NCBI GenBank assembly: GCA_964460845.1
Contig: CAYWRZ010000018.1
Coordinates: forward strand, 1-55,617
Length of the DNA stretch: 55,617 nucleotides
Direction of reading: 5' to 3'
From: CAYWRZ01 sp964460845
Lineage (GTDB): Bacteria > Bacteroidota > Bacteroidia > Flavobacteriales_D > UBA2798
Translations under genes and position numbers: made by a program
The notes under the pieces: generated by a model
Seen by the model: the letters and a program-made list of their open reading frames with translations, nothing else
Database searches by the model: none
Told to the model about the DNA's origin: nothing
Part shown: positions 8,395-16,326 of the stretch, piece after piece
Position numbering within the stretch: position 1 is the first letter of the stretch
How the letters are laid out: each line of letters begins with the position of its first letter

Positions 8395-9531
8395 ATGTAC
8401 ATTTTCGGATTTTATACCGGGTGGGCAGAATGGATCGCGCTGGCATTACTCCTGTCGTTACTGATACAGGTGTTTTATTACGCATTTTTCTTTGCACGGC
8501 TCGCTTTTTACCGCCCTAAAGAGATAAAGCAGGAATTTTTTCCGCCTGTTTCGGTGATCATTTGTGCCCGATCCGAATCGGCGAGACTTATCGAATACCT
8601 GCCTTTCATTTTTGAACAAGATTACCCTTCGTTCGAAGTAATTGTGGTGAACGACCGTTCCTGGGACGACAGCAAAGATATTCTCCGCGCTTTCGAGGTA
8701 AGGTACCCCAACTTGCTCCGGGTGATTCATATTGAAGAATCGACACACCCGCACCACGGCAAAAAAATGGCGCTGACCATCGGGATCAAGGGCGCCCGCC
8801 ATGAGGTGCTGCTGCTTACCGATGCCGACTGCAAGCCCCAATCCAATCAATGGATAAAAGAAATGGTAAGCGCTTACGGCGCACAAACCGAAATCGTACT
8901 GGGCTACAGTCCGTACAAACGTCAGAAAGGACTGCTCAACAAGCTTATCCGTTTCGACACGTTTCAGAGCGGACTCAATTACCTTTCTTTCGCCCTGGCA
9001 GGCGTGCCGTATATGGGCGTAGGACGCAATCTCAGCTATCAAAAAAGTCTTTTTTTCAGGCAAAGCGGATTCAAAACACATTACCATATTGCCTCGGGCG
9101 ACGATGACCTGCTGATTAATGCAGCGGCACATTCACGTAACACAGCGGTTTGTATAGAAGAAAAAGCCAGGGTTACCTCGCTGCCCAAAACCACCTGGGA
9201 AGAATGGTACCGGCAAAAAAAACGACATTTTACTACCGCACCCCATTACCGCTTCGCGCACAAGCTCTTGCTGGGGCTTTTCCCCTTCAGCTTTTGGCTT
9301 ATGGTATTGAGTTCCATCGTGCTGGGTCTTATACACAGTTACTTATTCATTATTTTAGGTACCTGGCTGCTTCGCATCCTGCTTCAAATTGTTATATTTA
9401 GCCGGGTTATGCGGAAATTGGGCGATCGCGATCTGCTTTGGGCGGCTCCTTTTTGGGAATTGTGCCTGCAGTTGATTCACCCCGCGATCTATTTTTCGAA
9501 CCGTGTTGTAAAAGCGAACCGATGGAATTGA
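8395..9531 (+). CDS. Membrane-bound family 2 glycosyltransferase
   Basis: This is a 378-residue processive-type GT2 enzyme: an N-terminal membrane helix (about 10-38), a GT-A domain opening PVSVIICARSES (about 50), the DxD motif TDADCKP (about 140-146), SGDDDLLINAA as acceptor-site acid motif (about 230), and QKKRHFT in place of QxxRW (about 274). Two or three C-terminal helices (about 290-365) follow. It probably adds sugars to a lipid or surface glycan, but the substrate is unknown. Its last 10 bases overlap the start of the sigma factor gene, suggesting translational coupling. No other glycan genes are nearby. Confidence 0.9.
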   Translation: MYIFGFYTGWAEWIALALLLSLLIQVFYYAFFFARLAFYRPKEIKQEFFPPVSVIICARSESARLIEYLPFIFEQDYPSFEVIVVNDRSWDDSKDILRAFEVRYPNLLRVIHIEESTHPHHGKKMALTIGIKGARHEVLLLTDADCKPQSNQWIKEMVSAYGAQTEIVLGYSPYKRQKGLLNKLIRFDTFQSGLNYLSFALAGVPYMGVGRNLSYQKSLFFRQSGFKTHYHIASGDDDLLINAAAHSRNTAVCIEEKARVTSLPKTTWEEWYRQKKRHFTTAPHYRFAHKLLLGLFPFSFWLMVLSSIVLGLIHSYLFIILGTWLLRILLQIVIFSRVMRKLGDRDLLWAAPFWELCLQLIHPAIYFSNRVVKANRWN

Positions 9532-10136
9532 ACGAAAGCCTGGAAAACCTTTCGGAAAAGGCAAAACATGACTACACACTGGTACTCCGCGCACGCGAAG
9601 GTGATCAGTCTGCCTATGCCGAACTGTTAGAACGGTACCGCGACTCCATTTTCTACATGCTGCTCAAAATGGTGAACAACAAAGACGATGCGGAAGATCT
9701 CACCATCGAAGCCTTTGGAAAAGCCTTTAACCGCCTTGATCTTTACACCCCCAATTTTGCGTTCAGCACCTGGCTGTTTAAAATCGCGTCGAACAACTGT
9801 ATCGATTTTATCCGCAAAAAGAAAAAGAATACCCTTTCGATAGATTCGGCCATTGCCGGCGACGACGGCGACGAGATGTACATGGATCTGCGTTCGGAAG
9901 CGCTGAATCCGGAAGAAGCGACCATCAAGCTGCAAAAAGAACGGCTTATGCGGGAAGTAGTGCAGAAGCTCAAACCCCGCTACCGACAGCTTATTGAAAT
10001 GCGTTATTTTCAGCAGTTGGCTTACGAAGAAATAGCCGACCAGCTCGACCTGCCCTTAGGCACGGTAAAAGCCCAACTTTTCAGGGCGCGCGACCTGCTT
10101 TATCAGGTGCTTAAAAATTCAAAAGACAGGATCTGA
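9522..10136 (+). CDS. ECF-type RNA polymerase sigma factor
   Basis: A 204-residue sigma-70 family protein. Region 2 (about 27-95) holds YAELLERYRDSIFYMLLKMV, DAEDLTIEAFGKAF and FSTWLFKIASNNCIDFIRKK. Region 4 (about 140-195) holds LKPRYRQLIEMRYFQQLAYE and the helix-turn-helix LPLGTVKAQLFRAR. I chose ATG 9522 because the family begins just ahead of region 2; an upstream extension to 9438 would lie inside the glycosyltransferase gene. No anti-sigma factor follows, because the next gene is convergent. The 10-bp overlap with the glycosyltransferase is unusual for a free regulator and suggests co-expression. Confidence 0.93.
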   Translation: MELNESLENLSEKAKHDYTLVLRAREGDQSAYAELLERYRDSIFYMLLKMVNNKDDAEDLTIEAFGKAFNRLDLYTPNFAFSTWLFKIASNNCIDFIRKKKKNTLSIDSAIAGDDGDEMYMDLRSEALNPEEATIKLQKERLMREVVQKLKPRYRQLIEMRYFQQLAYEEIADQLDLPLGTVKAQLFRARDLLYQVLKNSKDRI

Positions 10137-10155
10137 AAGCAGCGGTACTTCCCGC

Positions 10156-10830
10156 TCAGTAAGCCATTCCTTTATCAAAAAAATCAGATAAGGGCTTTCC
10201 GGCTTCATAGTAGTTCATCATTTGTTTCAGCAGTTTACTGTCGGTAAGCATTTCGGGCGGAAGCTCGGCATACCAGTAAAAATTTTTATTCGCCATAAGC
10301 GGCTGCTTTGCATGCGCTTCTTTAAATTCTTTCGGCACGCGAGCCTGTACATCGCCCAACACTTCGCCGTACAGCTTGCGAAAAGCCTTCTCATTTACTA
10401 AAGTATCCAGCTTCGAAAGATTACGCGCCATATATTGCCTTAACGACAAGAGCGAGCCCGGCTCTACAAGGTAAGCTCCCTGATAAATACGCAGGCATTC
10501 GGGATTAAATTCAAAATAAAAGCCGCTGTTATTGATATGCTTACGCCCCTGCGGCGAAATGGCAGCCGACATGTGCATTTTGTACGGTGTTTTATCTTTC
10601 GAAAAACGGATATCGCGGTTAATGCGAAAGATGCAGGATTTGGGATCGAGTCCGCGGAGCTCGGGATAGCTGTTGCCCAGCGATTCGATAAACACTTTCG
10701 TGAATTCGAGAAAAGGCTTTTTTACGTAATTCTCATAGCGTGGACGATTTTCGTCGAACCATTCTTTATGGTTGTGCGGCGCCAAATCGATGAAAAAACG
10801 ATGGTATTCTTCGGTAAAAAAAGAAGGCAT
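10156..10830 (-). CDS. DUF2461 family protein
   Basis: A 224-residue cytoplasmic protein. The features DLAPHNHKEWFDENRPRYE, FRINRDIRFSKDKTPYK (about 70-86) and GFYFEFNPE are hallmarks of DUF2461 (TIGR02453). The biochemical function of the family is unknown. The length is typical and the gene is intact. It stands alone, convergent with the sigma factor gene (19 bp between stops) and divergent from paaI. Upstream, TACTTTTA (minus strand, near 10847-10854) is a one-mismatch -7 box. Confidence 0.9.
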   Translation of the reverse strand: MPSFFTEEYHRFFIDLAPHNHKEWFDENRPRYENYVKKPFLEFTKVFIESLGNSYPELRGLDPKSCIFRINRDIRFSKDKTPYKMHMSAAISPQGRKHINNSGFYFEFNPECLRIYQGAYLVEPGSLLSLRQYMARNLSKLDTLVNEKAFRKLYGEVLGDVQARVPKEFKEAHAKQPLMANKNFYWYAELPPEMLTDSKLLKQMMNYYEAGKPLSDFFDKGMAY

Positions 10831-10970
10831 AAAACTGAATTGGATAATGTACTAAAAGTAAGAAAAACGAATGAATGTGCCTTTTAAAAGCTGAGAAATA
10901 CGAGCTGCGTAAAAATGAAACGTACGCAGTCATTGTCTGTTTTTGAACCCGAATAAAGCCTGCAAGATTT

Positions 10971-10978
10971 TATCTTTG
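10971..10978 (+). promoter_or_regulatory. -7 box of the paaI promoter
   Basis: TATCTTTG is an exact TAnnTTTG match that ends 14 nt before the paaI ATG. A TTTG at 10942-10945 is about 25 nt upstream, longer than the usual spacer. Confidence 0.55.
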
Positions 10979-10992
10979 AAGAAAAAAATCGG

Positions 10993-11424
10993 ATGGAAGA
11001 AAAAGACGAGCCGGCACAAATAGTGACTTATATGTACGCACACGATGCGTTTAGCCGTATGCTGGGAATGGAAGTGCGCGAAACCGGAAAAGGCCATGCC
11101 ACGGTACAGCTTACCGTAAGCGCTGAAATGCTCAACGGTTTTTCAATTGCGCATGGCGGCATTACCTATTCGCTGGCCGATAGCGCGCTGGCCTTCGCGG
11201 CTAATTCACACGGTAATATGGCAGTATCGGTAGAAACTTCTATTTCACACCTCAAAGCGGTACAGGCGGGTGACGTGCTCACCGCGCGGGCGAGCGAAAA
11301 AAGCATTTCGAACAAAATCGCTGTATATGAGGTAGTAGTAGAGAATCAAAATGAGGTAACGATTGCTTTATTTAAGGGAACGGTATATCGTACTTCCAAA
11401 GAATGGAAGAGTCGTCTGTCCTGA
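10993..11424 (+). CDS. paaI: PaaI-type hotdog-fold acyl-CoA thioesterase
   Basis: PaaI hydrolyses hydroxyphenylacetyl-CoA-type dead-end thioesters and so returns CoA during phenylacetate breakdown. The 143 residues carry NGFSIAHGGITYSLADSALA (about 47-66), with the HGG oxyanion segment and catalytic Asp, then AANSHG and a hotdog sheet. Length and motifs match PaaI closely. It precedes the thiolase gene by 262 bp on the same strand, so the two may be separately transcribed members of one pathway cluster. A more general thioesterase role is the alternative, but the thiolase and paaY nearby support the pathway call. Confidence 0.85.
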   Translation: MEEKDEPAQIVTYMYAHDAFSRMLGMEVRETGKGHATVQLTVSAEMLNGFSIAHGGITYSLADSALAFAANSHGNMAVSVETSISHLKAVQAGDVLTARASEKSISNKIAVYEVVVENQNEVTIALFKGTVYRTSKEWKSRLS

Positions 11425-11686
11425 TTTCGCAGGCTACCTGCGGTTAATTTCAGCCCGTTAAGCGATGAAAAATAACACTTTGTCGTTTTTTTTATTCCAC
11501 TCGTGTAAAAAACAGGGATTAACCCCGTAGTACACTTTTTGCAATACGTATAAATGCGTACCTTTGCATTCGGTACTTTGTCGCAGGTGGGATGAGTTGG
11601 AACAGCCTTCCTGAACGATAGAAAGCCCTGAACATAGCAGGTTCTGCCAGTTAAACGATACTTAATTTAGTTAAACTTATTTTATT
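11425..11686 (+). promoter_or_regulatory. Promoter and long leader of the thiolase gene
   Basis: TTTG at 11538-11541 and TACCTTTG at 11559-11566 form a -33/-7 pair with a 17-nt spacer. Transcription should start near 11571, giving a leader of about 115 nt. The leader includes a repeated CCTGAAC (near 11610 and 11630) and short pairing options. I recognise no riboswitch, and the SRP RNA loop motif is absent. No open frame of note. Confidence 0.5.
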
Positions 11687-12895
11687 TTGTCACACCACGC
11701 ATATGTAATAGATGCGGTTCGCACACCTATAGGGAATTTTGCCGGCACGCTGGCTCCCGTAAGAACCGACGATCTGGCTGCTTTAGTTCTCAAAGAATTG
11801 ATTACCCGTAACCCTTCTCTTGATCCTGCAGCCATAGAAGATGTCATTCTCGGCTGCGCGAACCAGTCGGGCGAAGATAACCGCAACGTGGCCCGTATGG
11901 CGCTGCTGCTGGCGGGGCTACCCTGGTCGGTACCGGGCGAAACGGTAAACCGGCTCTGTGCCTCGGGCATGTCGGCCGTAGTACAGGCGGCCCGCGGAAT
12001 CCAAACCGGCAACGGCGACCTCTATATTGCTGGCGGTGTAGAGCACATGACACGCGGCCCCTGGGTAATGTCTAAAACTTCCACACCCTACGGACGCGAC
12101 GCACAACTGTTCGACAGCAGCTTCGGCTGGCGTTTTATCAATCCGCAGATGCAGGCGCTTTACGGCACCGACAGCATGGGTGAAACCGCCGAAAACCTGG
12201 CCGATCGCTACGGTATTAGCCGCGAAGATCAGGATGCTTTTGCGCTGCGTTCGCAGCAGAAGGCTACCCGTGCCCAACAGTCGGGGCGTTTGGCACAAGA
12301 AATAGTATCGGTACAAATTCCGCAACGCAAAGGCGATGCGTTTGCCTTTGCACAAGACGAATTTATAAAGCCCGCCTCTACCGCCGAAGGATTAGCAAAG
12401 CTTCGCGCTGCTTTCCGCAAAGACGGCACCGTAACTGCCGGTAATGCTTCGGGCTTAAACGACGGCGCTGCCGCAGTACTGATTGCCTCCGAAAAAGGCG
12501 CACAGGCACACGGATTGAAACCCCTGGCACGCATTGTCGCTTCGGGTGTAGCCGGTGTAGAGCCGCGTATTATGGGCATCGGTCCGGTAAAAGCGTCGGA
12601 GAAGGCACTACAACGTGCCGGACTTACGTTAAAGGATATCGATCTGATCGAAATCAACGAAGCCTTTGCGGCACAGGTACTGTCCTGCACCCGCGAGCTG
12701 GGTATCGACGATAACGATCCGCGGCTGAACCCCAACGGGGGGGCTATTGCCCTCGGACACCCGCTTGGTATGAGCGGCGCCCGTTTGGTGCAAACCGCCG
12801 CCATAGAGCTTCAACAACAACAAAAACGGTATGCCCTTTGTACTATGTGCATTGGCGTAGGACAAGGATATGCCGTGATTTTGGAAAGAGTATAA
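11687..12895 (+). CDS. paaJ: 3-oxoadipyl-CoA/acetyl-CoA thiolase (PaaJ/PcaF type)
   Basis: This cytoplasmic 402-residue thiolase should split 3-oxoadipyl-CoA into acetyl-CoA and succinyl-CoA. It shows AYVIDAVRTPIG, GCANQSGEDNRNVARMALLL (a stretch typical of PcaF/PaaJ rather than FadA or AtoB), the acylated cysteine in NRLCASGM (about residue 90), EINEAFAAQ, GHPLGMSGAR (catalytic His, about 357) and the second cysteine in CIGVGQGYA (about 387). The start is TTG at 11687 (ATT directly before it is the only other option), because an in-frame stop lies 15 nt upstream. The nearby paaI and paaY genes support a phenylacetate role. Confidence 0.9.
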   Translation: MSHHAYVIDAVRTPIGNFAGTLAPVRTDDLAALVLKELITRNPSLDPAAIEDVILGCANQSGEDNRNVARMALLLAGLPWSVPGETVNRLCASGMSAVVQAARGIQTGNGDLYIAGGVEHMTRGPWVMSKTSTPYGRDAQLFDSSFGWRFINPQMQALYGTDSMGETAENLADRYGISREDQDAFALRSQQKATRAQQSGRLAQEIVSVQIPQRKGDAFAFAQDEFIKPASTAEGLAKLRAAFRKDGTVTAGNASGLNDGAAAVLIASEKGAQAHGLKPLARIVASGVAGVEPRIMGIGPVKASEKALQRAGLTLKDIDLIEINEAFAAQVLSCTRELGIDDNDPRLNPNGGAIALGHPLGMSGARLVQTAAIELQQQQKRYALCTMCIGVGQGYAVILERV

Positions 12896-12972
12896 ATTAA
12901 ACCCTGTTGAGTTACCGGTAACCCAACTCCTTCAAAAGAAAAGTTAGTAATTATCTCAAAAATTAGTGAAGT

Positions 12973-13392
12973 ATGACTATGCTGAAAAGTTTCGAAGAGC
13001 TTGATGTGTACAAGAAATGCAGAGAGTTCAGACTGGAGATTTCTTCTCTCGTGAAAACACTCCCCCAGACGGAAACCCACAAGCTGCAGAGCCAGCTTTT
13101 GCGCTCTTCGCGTGCCGTAACCAGTGCTATTGCAGAAGGATTCGGCCGTTTCCACCACCTGGAAAACATACAGTTTTGCCGCCAGGCGCGTGGCTCGCTC
13201 ATGGAAACCCTTGAGCACCTTATTATTGCTACCGACGAGGGTTACCTCAATCCGCAGGTGCTGGACGATTTTCGCAACCGACAAGGCGATTGCATCCGCA
13301 TCCTCAACGCATACATTTCCTACCTTAAGAAAGCGAAAAACAGGGCTTTCGAAAGCGTACCCGCTACACCTTACTACCAGGATCAGATCTGA
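12973..13392 (+). CDS. Four-helix-bundle protein (23S rRNA intervening-sequence family)
   Basis: A 139-residue all-helical protein with the family signature: FEELDVYKKCREF (about 6-18), QLLRSSRAVTSAIAEGFGR (about 38-56), the FCRQARGSLMETLEHL helix and a final helix ILNAYISYLKKAK. Homologues occur as stand-alone genes in many Bacteroidota and inside 23S rRNA intervening sequences elsewhere. The function is unknown; they form pentameric helical bundles. ATG 12973 and ATG 12979 are both possible starts. It sits between paa genes with no obvious functional link. Confidence 0.9.
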   Translation: MTMLKSFEELDVYKKCREFRLEISSLVKTLPQTETHKLQSQLLRSSRAVTSAIAEGFGRFHHLENIQFCRQARGSLMETLEHLIIATDEGYLNPQVLDDFRNRQGDCIRILNAYISYLKKAKNRAFESVPATPYYQDQI

Positions 13393-13455
13393 GCCCCGGG
13401 AAATTCAGGTGGCCGGTAGCCGGTAGCTCAATTTTCGGTTCACTTATTTCCCTGT

Positions 13456-14052
13456 ATGATTTACGAATTCAACGGTTTTCGTCCGGTTGTGCACGAATCG
13501 GCGTTTGTGCATCCGCAAGCCTGTGTCACAGGCAATGTGATTATAGGTAAAGATGTATATGTAGGACCCGGCGCGGCGATTCGCGGCGACTGGGGCGAAA
13601 TCATTATCGAAGACGGCTGTAATGTGCAGGAAAACTGCACCATTCACATGTTTCCGGGAGTAACCGTACGCCTGAAAGAAGGCGCACATATCGGCCACGG
13701 AGCGGTAATACACGGCGCCACTATAGGACGTAACGTGCTGATCGGCATGAATGCCGTGATCATGGACAACGTCGTGATTGGCGACAATAGCATTATAGGT
13801 GCGCTCAGCTTTGTACCCGCCGATACGGTGATAGAGGCTGCCAAGCTGGTGGTCGGGAACCCGGCGCGGATCGTGAAAGACGTAGCCCCTGAAATGATAG
13901 CCTGGAAAAGCAAAGGCACCCGCCTCTATCAGCAATTACCTGCCGAACTTTACGCCACGCTCAAACCCTGTGAGCCGTTACGCGAAAAAGAACCCGGCCG
14001 CCCTACACAGGAAGCGCTCTACAAAACCTGGAACGCGATAAAAAACGGGTAA
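13456..14052 (+). CDS. paaY: PaaY-like hexapeptide-repeat thioesterase / gamma-carbonic anhydrase fold
   Basis: A 198-residue left-handed beta-helix protein. It aligns with E. coli PaaY from the opening (FNGFRPVVHESAFVHP) through GKDVYVGPGAAIRGDWG, the metal-site histidines in CTIHMFP and HIGHGAVIHG, GMNAVIMDN and AWKSKGTRLYQ, to the tail EPLREKEPGRP, which is specific to PaaY. PaaY removes CoA from a seven-membered-ring side product of phenylacetate degradation. It is on the same strand as paaI and the thiolase. The remainder of the pathway (paaABCDEK, paaZ, paaG, paaH) is not in this window. Confidence 0.88.
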   Translation: MIYEFNGFRPVVHESAFVHPQACVTGNVIIGKDVYVGPGAAIRGDWGEIIIEDGCNVQENCTIHMFPGVTVRLKEGAHIGHGAVIHGATIGRNVLIGMNAVIMDNVVIGDNSIIGALSFVPADTVIEAAKLVVGNPARIVKDVAPEMIAWKSKGTRLYQQLPAELYATLKPCEPLREKEPGRPTQEALYKTWNAIKNG

Positions 14053-14076
14053 TTCTTCCGAATAAACGCTTCGGTA

Positions 14077-15102
14077 TTATTCTATATCGGAAACTATCGG
14101 CGTAGCCGGAGACGTAGCTTTGGTATGCTTACGGTTTTCCATCGCATTTTCGATGGTCCAGGTCACGCGTGTTTTTTGCGTCTCGTTTCTTACCGGACAA
14201 TTATTTACCCCGCAAACCCCGCAGGAATAAGGCACACAAGGATCGGAATGGATAAAAAATTCGACCTGCATACCCGATTCCCTATTCACAATTTGTTCGA
14301 TAGCCTCAATCTCGGCATGTGAAGCCTCTAAATCAAAATAACGCGGAAGCGTAACATGACAATCGACATGAATGCGATCGCCGTATTTGATCACGCGCAT
14401 ATTATGCAGATCAATCCATTGCGCCCGACGGTGGGTATCTAAGGTCTGCACCAAGAGTTCCAGCAGTTCCATATCGGCTTCGTCCATCACCCCTCCCACC
14501 GAACGGCGCACTAAGCGAAGCCCCATCCAGGCGATAAAAACCCCGAAGATCAATGCGATCACATTGTCGAGCCAATATTCGCGGGTAAAGTACATGAGGA
14601 TAAGCCCCAACACCATAGCTGCACTCGAATAAGCATCCGATTTGAGGTGCTTGCCGCTGGCTATCATGATCAACGAACGGGTACGTTTTCCTTTTCGTTC
14701 CAGCATATAGCCGCCAAGAAAATTCATCAGTCCGGCCCCGGCACTCAGGTAAATACCGATATCGATATGCTGAATGACGGCCGGATGAAAAAATCCGAAA
14801 GCCGCTTTACTCATCATCGCCACACCGGCTAAAAAAATGAGTCCGCCCTCGAAGCCCGCCGAGATAAATTCGATTTTGCCGTGACCATAGGGATGATCCT
14901 TATCCATCGGCTGCGCTGCCAACCAAAGGCTGTACAAACCGAATGCACCGGCCACCACATTCACAATACTCTCAAGCGCATCGGTAAAAATGGCATTAGA
15001 CGACGTAATAAAATACGCCGCAAATTTAGCGCCCATCAGCATTACGCCAAGCAGGAGAATATATAACTGAAGCCGGAATCTGCCTTCCGAATCGACACGC
15101 AT
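14077..15102 (-). CDS. Cation diffusion facilitator metal transporter
   Basis: A 341-residue inner-membrane divalent-cation/proton antiporter. Five or six membrane helices fall in residues 10-210. The TDALESIVNVVAG segment and KHLKSDAYSSAAM carry the metal-site Asp/His positions, and HPYGHGKIEFIS is the histidine-rich helix II-III link of CDF proteins. A cytoplasmic ferredoxin-like domain follows (about 212-290). The tail adds a cysteine-rich stretch, CVPYSCGVCGVNNCPVR (about 293-309), which could bind Zn or Fe and is not part of the standard fold. The metal is not predictable. It is convergent with paaY and has its own promoter box. Confidence 0.92.
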   Translation of the reverse strand: MRVDSEGRFRLQLYILLLGVMLMGAKFAAYFITSSNAIFTDALESIVNVVAGAFGLYSLWLAAQPMDKDHPYGHGKIEFISAGFEGGLIFLAGVAMMSKAAFGFFHPAVIQHIDIGIYLSAGAGLMNFLGGYMLERKGKRTRSLIMIASGKHLKSDAYSSAAMVLGLILMYFTREYWLDNVIALIFGVFIAWMGLRLVRRSVGGVMDEADMELLELLVQTLDTHRRAQWIDLHNMRVIKYGDRIHVDCHVTLPRYFDLEASHAEIEAIEQIVNRESGMQVEFFIHSDPCVPYSCGVCGVNNCPVRNETQKTRVTWTIENAMENRKHTKATSPATPIVSDIE

Positions 15103-15118
15103 AAGCCTGATTAAAGAT

Positions 15119-15126
15119 CAAAAATA
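15119..15126 (-). promoter_or_regulatory. -7 box of the CDF transporter promoter
   Basis: On the minus strand this is TATTTTTG, matching TAnnTTTG, 16 nt upstream of the ATG at 15102. Confidence 0.5.
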
Positions 15127-15247
15127 GGAAAAAGCCACGTTTGGCCGGCTTTTCCAAAAAACTCAGCTTACAAATTTATTTTCGATTCAAGTTCTTAACT
15201 TTAAGCGTAGGTTTTTCTTTTCATTCATCTTATTTACCTAAACGATT

Positions 15248-16285
15248 ATGCGTTACAAACTTTTCGGCCGCAGCGGACTCAGGGTATCGGAGCTGTGCCT
15301 TGGCACCATGACTTTCGGCGAAGAATGGGGATACGGTGCAGAAAAAGCGGAGTCGCGTCGCATCTTTGACACTTTTCTCGAAGCCGGCGGCAATTTTATC
15401 GACACGGCCAACCGCTATACCGAAGGTACAAGCGAGCTGTTTCTGGGCGAATTTATTCGCGAATCGAGACGGCGCGACGAACTGGTAATTGCTACAAAAT
15501 ATGCGCTCTTTACGCAATCGGGAAAAATCAACGACAGCGGAAACCACCGTAAAAACTTAGTGCAAAGTGTAGAAGGCAGCCTCAAACGCCTGCAGCTCGA
15601 TTACATCGATGTGCTGTACCTGCACATGTGGGATTTCACCACGCCCGAAGAAGAAATTATGCGTTCGCTCGATGATTTGGTCAGGGCCGGAAAAATTCTG
15701 TATATCGCCATATCGGATACACCCGCCTGGATTGTATCGCGTTGCAATACGCTGGCCGAGCTCAGGGGCTGGACCAGCTTTGCGGGCCTACAAACCGAAT
15801 ACAGCCTGATTACGCGCGATGCCGAACGGGAATTGCTTCCGCTGGCACGGCATACCGATTTGGCCGTCACGGCCTGGGCTCCGCTCGGCGGGGGCGCATT
15901 AACAGGGAAATACCTGCATCCGCAGGAAAAAAACCGGCGACTGAAAGAAGGCAGCAAACGCCTCAACGAGCGTAGCCAGCGAATCGCCTCGCTTGTGGTA
16001 CAAATTGCAACAGAATTATCGTGTACTCCCTCGCAAGTGGCACTGGCCTGGGTCAGGCAACAGGGGCAGCAAATTATTCCGGTGATCGGTGCGCGTACGC
16101 AGGCGCAACTCCAAGATAACCTCGCTTGCCTGAGCGTAAAATTAGACGAAGCCCAACTTCAAAAGCTGGAAGAAGTGAGCCGCATTGAGCTGGGTTTCCC
16201 GCACGATTTCTTACGTCAGGAAGGCGTGCAGCAGGTGCTTTACGGTGGGCTGGCATCAAAAATTGAAAACCATCGAAAAAATTAA
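15248..16285 (+). CDS. Aldo/keto reductase
   Basis: A 345-residue NADPH-dependent oxidoreductase with a TIM barrel: FGRSGLRVSELCLGTMTFG at the N terminus, FIDTANRYTEGTSELFLGE (catalytic Asp and Tyr, about 50-65), ATKYAL (Lys, about 85), DYIDVLYLHMWD (His, about 122), QTEYSLITRDAE and PVIGARTQAQLQDNL (cofactor site). It resembles the AKR11/12-type subfamily. The substrate is unknown. TAACTTTA at about 15194-15201 is an imperfect -7 box. A hairpin terminator follows the stop at once. Confidence 0.92.
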   Translation: MRYKLFGRSGLRVSELCLGTMTFGEEWGYGAEKAESRRIFDTFLEAGGNFIDTANRYTEGTSELFLGEFIRESRRRDELVIATKYALFTQSGKINDSGNHRKNLVQSVEGSLKRLQLDYIDVLYLHMWDFTTPEEEIMRSLDDLVRAGKILYIAISDTPAWIVSRCNTLAELRGWTSFAGLQTEYSLITRDAERELLPLARHTDLAVTAWAPLGGGALTGKYLHPQEKNRRLKEGSKRLNERSQRIASLVVQIATELSCTPSQVALAWVRQQGQQIIPVIGARTQAQLQDNLACLSVKLDEAQLQKLEEVSRIELGFPHDFLRQEGVQQVLYGGLASKIENHRKN

Positions 16286-16313
16286 AAAACGGAGAAGTAT
16301 CGCTCCTCCGTTT
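16284..16313. terminator. Bidirectional terminator between the reductase and the crystallin-domain gene
   Basis: AACGGAG (16288-16294) pairs with CTCCGTT (16306-16312) around an 11-nt loop. It is flanked by A on the left and a short T run on the right. It sits between two convergent genes and could stop both transcripts. Confidence 0.7.
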
Positions 16314-16326
16314 CACTTACCTTTCA

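Noticed and set aside
11571..11686. Leader as 6S, SRP or tmRNA gene.
   Set aside because: No SRP loop motif, no tmRNA ends, and no long hairpin typical of 6S could be drawn by eye.
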